From Rutstroemia sp. NJR-2017a BVV2 (Eukaryota; Ascomycota; Leotiomycetes; Helotiales; Rutstroemiaceae), in NCBI GenBank assembly GCA_002946415.1, contig NJPS01000067.1:806001-870000 (forward strand): a DNA stretch of 64,000 nucleotides, read 5' to 3'. Position 1 is the stretch's first letter. Every line of letters starts with the position of its first letter. Shown here one piece after another: positions 59,424 through 64,000 of the stretch. The notes under the pieces are model-generated. The model saw nothing but the letters and a program-made list of their open reading frames with translations, had not been told where the DNA came from and made no database searches. The position numbers were made by a program, and so were the translations under genes.

Positions 59424-60481
59424 ATGGCTACCGGCACAGTGCTCATTACAGGAGCTAATGGCTCCCTTGGCATTCCTGCCGTAAAATATCTTCTCACCCA
59501 TTACGCCAACTATACGGCCTTGTTGACCGTGCGCAATCCGTCCGATGGGAACACAGAGAAGCTTCGTGCAGCTCTCTCAACTTTTCCAAAAGAACGTTAT
59601 TCGATCCACCAACTTGATCTTGGGGGGTTATCTGGAGTCAAGGATTTTGTTGAAGAGATCAAAGGGGAGATAGCTACTGGGAAGATAGCTCCACTTGCTG
59701 CTATTATTTGCAACGCTTACACATGGAGCATTATCAATGGCCTGAAATTCACGGTAGACGACTATGAAAGTTCTATGGCTGTCAATCATCTAGCGCATCT
59801 GAAATTAGTGCTAGGCCTGCTGGATTCATTTGGCCCTGAACATGGAAAGATTGTGGTTCTGGGAAGTGATTCGCATTACCCTGGAAAGAGCGGTTTGGAG
59901 CAGTTTCCACCTCACATACCGGAAGATTTGGATCTCCTTGTCAAGCCAGGTCTAGATAAGGAAGGTGAAGAAGTCGGTCGAGGCTTTCAAAGATATGGAT
60001 TATCCAAAGCAGTCGCTATCATGTGCGCCTACCAACTCCAAAAAAGACTTAAAAAGGTGCAGTGAACATAGTTGTCTACTTCCCCCTCCAAGCGGCCGCT
60101 AACACTTTACAGGACCCAAAGTTGAGCAAGATCTCAGTCGTCTCCATGGACCCTGGTGGGATGACTGATGCACGAGCTATGAGTACTGGCGTTCCTACAG
60201 CTTGGAAGATCATGATGAAGGGTGTTCTGAACCCCCTTCGGCCCGTGTTGAAATTTTTGGTTCCGACACTGCGAACAACGACTCTCGCTGCAAAAGATCT
60301 CATCGAGATTGCCGTTGGGGATGACTACCGGGCTGCGGATGGATACTATCTGATGTCGAGCAAGGACAGCAGCTCTCCTGAAACTCTGGATGAGAAGAAG
60401 CAAGAGATGGTATGGAAGAAAAGCCTTCAGTGGGCTAGTATATCACCGGACGAGACGGCCCTTAAGACCGCATTTGATTAG
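59424..60481 (+). CDS. Short-chain dehydrogenase/reductase
   Basis: Two exons (59424-60056, 60113-60481) give 333 residues. The cofactor loop TGANGSLG lies at residues 9-16; the catalytic Ser is probably Ser148 in LGSDSHYPG, and the Tyr-Lys pair is Tyr191 and Lys195 in YGLSK. The usual NNAG reads CNAY. A C-terminal extension past the Rossmann domain suggests a larger substrate pocket, as in SDRs of secondary metabolism or light-dependent reductase-like SDRs. The substrate is unknown. The frame stays open upstream of 59424, but only through non-ATG codons before MATGTVLIT. It stands between MITE copies C and B. Confidence 0.9.
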
Positions 60482-60627
60482 ACGCATGCATAGAAAGGTT
60501 GCAGAACAGGCAGAGTTCATATAAAGTATGGTAGCATTTGCTTTCAGGAATTTAAACTTACTAATTAGCCAATGGTGATATATGATAATGTTCCAGAAGG
60601 CAATAATGTTCCGTAAGAGGAGGCAGG

Positions 60628-60794
60628 CTCTTTGGCGCAGAAATAACAGACCGACAACAATGCTTTAAAGACGGTTGGACAATGAAAATATAATAATTTT
60701 TAGACTATCTGGGTTATCTATTTGACAATAACTTAATAAGTAACCAACTAAAATATATTATCCCAAATCAGCCTGTTTTTTCTACTCCGAAGAG
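60628..60794 (+). mobile_element. MITE-like element, copy B
   Basis: The best preserved copy, 167 bp. The left end is CTCTTTGGCGCAGAAATAAC; the right end in reverse complement is CTCTTCGGAGTAGAAAAAAC, so the inverted repeats run about 28 bp. It is flanked by GCAGG on both sides, a likely 5-bp target duplication. The interior includes TTGGACAATGAAAATATAAT and a TTTGACAATAACT stretch shared with the other copies. Confidence 0.8.
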
Positions 60795-61032
60795 GCAGGC
60801 CCACGTTCTCCCCGCGCTTCAGGAGGTACTAAGCGAAGGGTTACCAGCTCCCGCGTCAACTTTCTCTCCGAAAAGGTAATAATAATACGGTCCATCGAAA
60901 GTGCAGAAAGACTACCTGTTGGTAGTCCTAGATCGGTCCTCGGATTTAACCCAAGTTAACGGATCCATCAGGAAGCTTCTTCAAGGAGGGCGGTGTGATA
61001 TGCATGGGCAAGACGAAATTGTAACTGTTAGC

Positions 61033-61059
61033 GATGTTGGTGATGTTGGTGATGTTGGT
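61033..61059. repeat. 9-bp GATGTTGGT tandem triplicate
   Basis: Three exact tandem units followed by a partial fourth (GAT). In non-coding sequence. Confidence 0.85.
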
Positions 61060-61445
61060 GATTCTAGGGCGGTCTCCTTTCGGGGGAAAGACGCCGTATG
61101 CTGGAGGATACTACTGCTCCAATAAATACTATATGGGAAATATGAGAAGCAAATGGCTACTATTGTTACAGCTTGAACTATCGAACCTCTTTCTCAAATC
61201 TGATTCCTGTGTATTTCAGAAGTCAGTAGGTGAATCAGATACAGATCTCGATAGCAGTACTTTCCAGCTGGAGGTGACCAGATAACAGTACACATGCAAC
61301 AGAGTATACGTCTAGTTTAGTGCGCTTACTGTGTCATAGATTTCACCCCAGCATTTACCGGTCAGCGTAAGGGGGAGGGAAAGAGGCCAAGGTTGGGGGT
61401 GTAATTGTCCAGTACGAAGTATACATGACAAGTCGGGCCAGGAAT

Positions 61446-61600
61446 CTCTCCGGTGGAGAAATAATACACCGACAAAAGTCCCCAAAAGATATTTAGACAA
61501 TGATTACGGAAGTATATTATGATGTTTAGATTCTTGTTTGTGTTTGTCTTACAGAATTAATCGGCCATGATATAATTGTCGGCGTTCCCTTAGTCCTCCT
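61446..61600 (+). mobile_element. MITE-like element, copy D (diverged)
   Basis: The left end CTCTCCGGTGGAGAAATAAT and the following ACACCGACAAAAGT match copies B and A; the middle keeps TTTAGACAATGA. The right third is diverged, but a weak match (ATATAATTGTC, then GGCG and a T/C-rich end) places its end close to 61600, right before the start codon of the BBE-like gene. The right border is approximate. Confidence 0.55.
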
Positions 61601-61602
61601 AA

Positions 61603-63803
61603 ATGATTTTCCTATCATTGCCACTTCTCTTCCTCCAAGTCGCTTGCTCCGCATCATATATCCACTCTACAGGCATCTACCCTAGACAAGCAACAGATAT
61701 GACCATGGAGACCGCAGTTTCAACCTTCGTTGAATCACTCAGCGTCACCAACGAAATTGCAAACACCATCTCATCAACCTATGTAGCGAATGATGAGCTT
61801 GCTACCTTGCTGTCCAATGATACATTGCCCGCCGCAAAGAAACGCTCCCTCCCCGTTTTGACACCCTTGGCATGTTGGACATTGCAGCTTCTACTTGGTA
61901 GTAACGTCACTGAACCTTCATCAGATACTGGTGTGGTTGATGCAAACTGGTAAGTCTTTGACCCCGCGCTCCAGACGACATTGGATCACTAGGGGATGTA
62001 CTAACTACCCGACCAACTTCAAAAACTTCGATATTCTCAATATCCAAATTTCATTTAAACAATCAGATATATAATTATGCTTAAGTATATATTAGTTGAC
62101 AATGTGCAAATATTACTTGAACAATCAGAAGTTAGTCGGGTAGTTAGTACACCCCTTGGTGGATCAATCCTCACACATATAAATAGGTCTCAGGCTTGTC
62201 AGCTACCTGCACGATGTGTGGTTTCGCCTGCATCCATCGAGGAGGTGTCTCTGGTGATGAAAGTCATCAGTTTCCTCCAAACTCCGTTTGCCGTTCGTAG
62301 TGGAGGTCACTCTCCCAATCCGGAGTTCTCAAGCATTGGATCCAGCGGTATTTTGATATCCACCTCGAATTTGAACGCTATTACTGTTAGTCCCGACAAC
62401 TCGGTTGCGAGCATTGGCCCAGGTCAGAGGTGGGGTGCTGTTTATGAAGCGCTTGATCCGTATGGTGTGTCGGTGGTGGGCGGTAGAATACCTCAAGTGG
62501 GTGTTGCTGGCCTGATATTGGGAGGTATTTCAAATATTCTATGAAAGCAACAGGATATGTTTCGAGCTGCTAATGCATGCACTTAGGTGGTCTGTCACAT
62601 TTTTCATCTGAATACGGTCTTGCTGCTGACAATGTCAAGAACTTCGAGGTAAGTCCAGGAGAGGAAACCTAATGTGTTAGCCTATGTTAACCAGAACCTG
62701 AAGGTGGTACTTGCCAGCGGTGAGATCGTAAATGCAAACGCGGAAACAAACTCGGATTTGTTTTACTCCCTGAAAGGTGGAGGACCGAATTTTGGTACTT
62801 ACCCATGACCACTCCGCATTCATCCCAGGGCCAGATACTAACCAACACTCTCAGGCATCGTAACAAGATTCGATCTCTACACGATTCCAGTCAAGAACAT
62901 CTGGTTCCAAGCAACTGGCTACGCTATCTCTGAACTACCAAATGTCCTAGCTGCTTTCACTGAATGGCAGAAGAATGGCGCGCAAACCGATGCGAAGTCG
63001 TCTGTTCTCCTCAACATTCTGAATACTGGTATCTCTATTGGTTTGGTATATGCGGCGCCCGCGACGTACCCTGAGGCTTTCGCCCCGTTTGCTGCGATTC
63101 CTAATGGTGTTGTTGCTGTTCCTCCGACGAACTCAACCGTGTCTGTTTTGACCAGCATATTAGCTAGCTCTTTTAGCACTACGCCCGCTAGGTACGTGCA
63201 TAGACCGTATTGGTAACTTTGAAGTGAGCTTACCAGGTGATTCAGGCATTTGTATCGGTCGGCAACTAGTTTGATCGACGAAAAGCTATATAATGAGACT
63301 TCCGCATATTTCATCGACACGCTGAATGCTCTCCAAACGCAGCGGAATGTTCATGTGAATATGACATATACACTTCAGACCATTCCACCATCACTGGTTG
63401 AAGCAGGGGAGGCGCGAGGAGGAAACCCAATCGGTATTCCGTCCCAAGCCCATCAATGTATGTATCTCCCACAGACCACAAAACACACACAACCAGTCAA
63501 CTTGTAATACTAATAACCACACTAGGGTGGACAACCGTAACAGATTGGAACTCTGCGAGCGATGATAGCACTGTTATTGGCGCCGTGAAAGATATCGGAG
63601 ATTCCTTCACGAGGTTTGGTACACCTCGAAAGACAAATCTGTCGTTCGTGTATATGAACGATTGTTATGCGGATCAAAATCCTTTGGCGCAATATCCGGC
63701 TAAGAATATTGCATTTTTGAAAGAGACTGCTGGAAAGTATGATCCGAGGAGGGTATTTCAGATTTTGCAGCAAGATGGTTTTTTGTTAACGAGGGTTAGG
63801 TAG
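61603..63803 (+). CDS. Secreted BBE-like FAD-linked oxidoreductase
   Basis: Seven exons (61603-61949, 62187-62524, 62587-62648, 62704-62794, 62855-63191, 63246-63457, 63526-63803) give 554 residues. A signal peptide (MIFLSLPLLFLQVACSAS) is followed by the PCMH FAD domain, with the flavin-linking His157 in AVRSGGHSPNP, the GVAGLILGGGLSHFSSEYG block and the LKGGGPNFGIVTRFDLYT block. The second flavin-linking Cys of bicovalent BBE enzymes is not seen (LSHFSSEYG). The C-terminal berberine-bridge motif is YDPRRVFQ. Fungal members oxidise sugars or secondary metabolites with O2. Exon 1 encodes a 115-residue N-terminal region before the FAD domain; exon 4 acceptor could also be nine bases upstream. 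Intron 1 holds an inverted-repeat insertion. Confidence 0.92.
61980..62168. mobile_element. Inverted-repeat element inside an intron of the BBE-like gene
   Basis: The left arm (61980 to about 62020) and the reverse complement of the right arm (about 62129-62168) align over about 38-40 bp with few changes; the core TGTACTAACTACCCGAC is identical. The ends read ATTGG and CAAT. A direct repeat AACAATCAG occurs twice inside. The element fills most of the 237-nt intron 61950-62186, the remaining introns of this gene being 50-70 nt. It differs in sequence from copies A-D. Confidence 0.75.
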
Positions 63804-64000
63804 GCTGTGTAAAGTGGATTGAGGGTTGGTTACTGTAATGGAATACTGAGCCCCCTGTGCATATTTGTTATATCCAAGGCCCATGATACGTTCTCAAAAT
63901 TGATATGTACAGCTTTAACCTGCGAATATGCCTCTAATCCTTCTTCTTCTAACTCACGAGTCACGACCTATCCCTGATTGTTTAAGTCCGGCGGAAGCTA

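Larger units (their letters stand above)
60482..61602. other. Intergenic with MITE-like copies B and D
   Basis: About 1.1 kb between the SDR and BBE-like genes. Copy B lies at 60628-60794 and copy D at 61446-61600. A 9-bp GATGTTGGT triplicate lies at 61033-61059. No gene is seen. Confidence 0.6.

Overview
The window looks like a nuclear contig of a filamentous ascomycete. Genes are split by short GT-AG introns, mostly about 45-100 nt, and families typical of moulds are present: HET domain, DUF3455, Zn-cluster-like tail, BBE-type oxidase. The cell-wall-integrity MAP kinase and the general codon and intron style suggest Leotiomycetes, probably Sclerotiniaceae (Botrytis/Sclerotinia-like). That placement is from recall and was not searched. 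I see no tRNA, rRNA, CRISPR or bacterial feature. Exon borders below were read by eye; for each spliced gene the summed exons are a multiple of three and the joined frame keeps family motifs where a family is recognised.

Layout. 1-5.9 kb: the end of an upstream gene, then a microsatellite-rich, gene-poor stretch with one coiled-coil ORF. 5.9-19.2 kb: sugar transporter, HET-domain protein, 2H phosphoesterase, ribosomal protein eL42 (minus), cytochrome P450, and a SAP-like membrane protein. 20.8-30 kb: small secreted protein, A1 aspartic protease, mitochondrial release factor 1 (minus) divergent from a gamma-glutamyltranspeptidase. 30-35.4 kb: a 5.4 kb stretch with no convincing gene. 35.4-53.5 kb: mostly housekeeping genes, namely a DUF3455 secreted protein, Tom70, an aminodeoxychorismate-lyase-like enzyme, a small conserved fungal protein, the Slt2-type MAP kinase, an orphan gene, cytosolic Trp-tRNA synthetase divergent from a PRELI/Ups protein, and a serine carboxypeptidase. 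54.8-63.8 kb: an accessory block of redox enzymes, comprising a FAD monooxygenase fused to an acetoacetate-decarboxylase-like domain, a possible broken gene, a short-chain dehydrogenase and a secreted BBE-like flavin oxidase.

The accessory block holds most of what is unusual. Three of four copies of a previously unlabelled MITE-like element (154-167 bp where both ends are clear, about 25-28 bp inverted ends, 5 bp target duplications visible in two copies) lie between its genes; the fourth lies behind the P450. A different, about 190 bp inverted-repeat element sits inside the first intron of the BBE-like gene. Together the three oxidoreductases could form a small metabolic cluster, but no backbone synthase is visible in the window.
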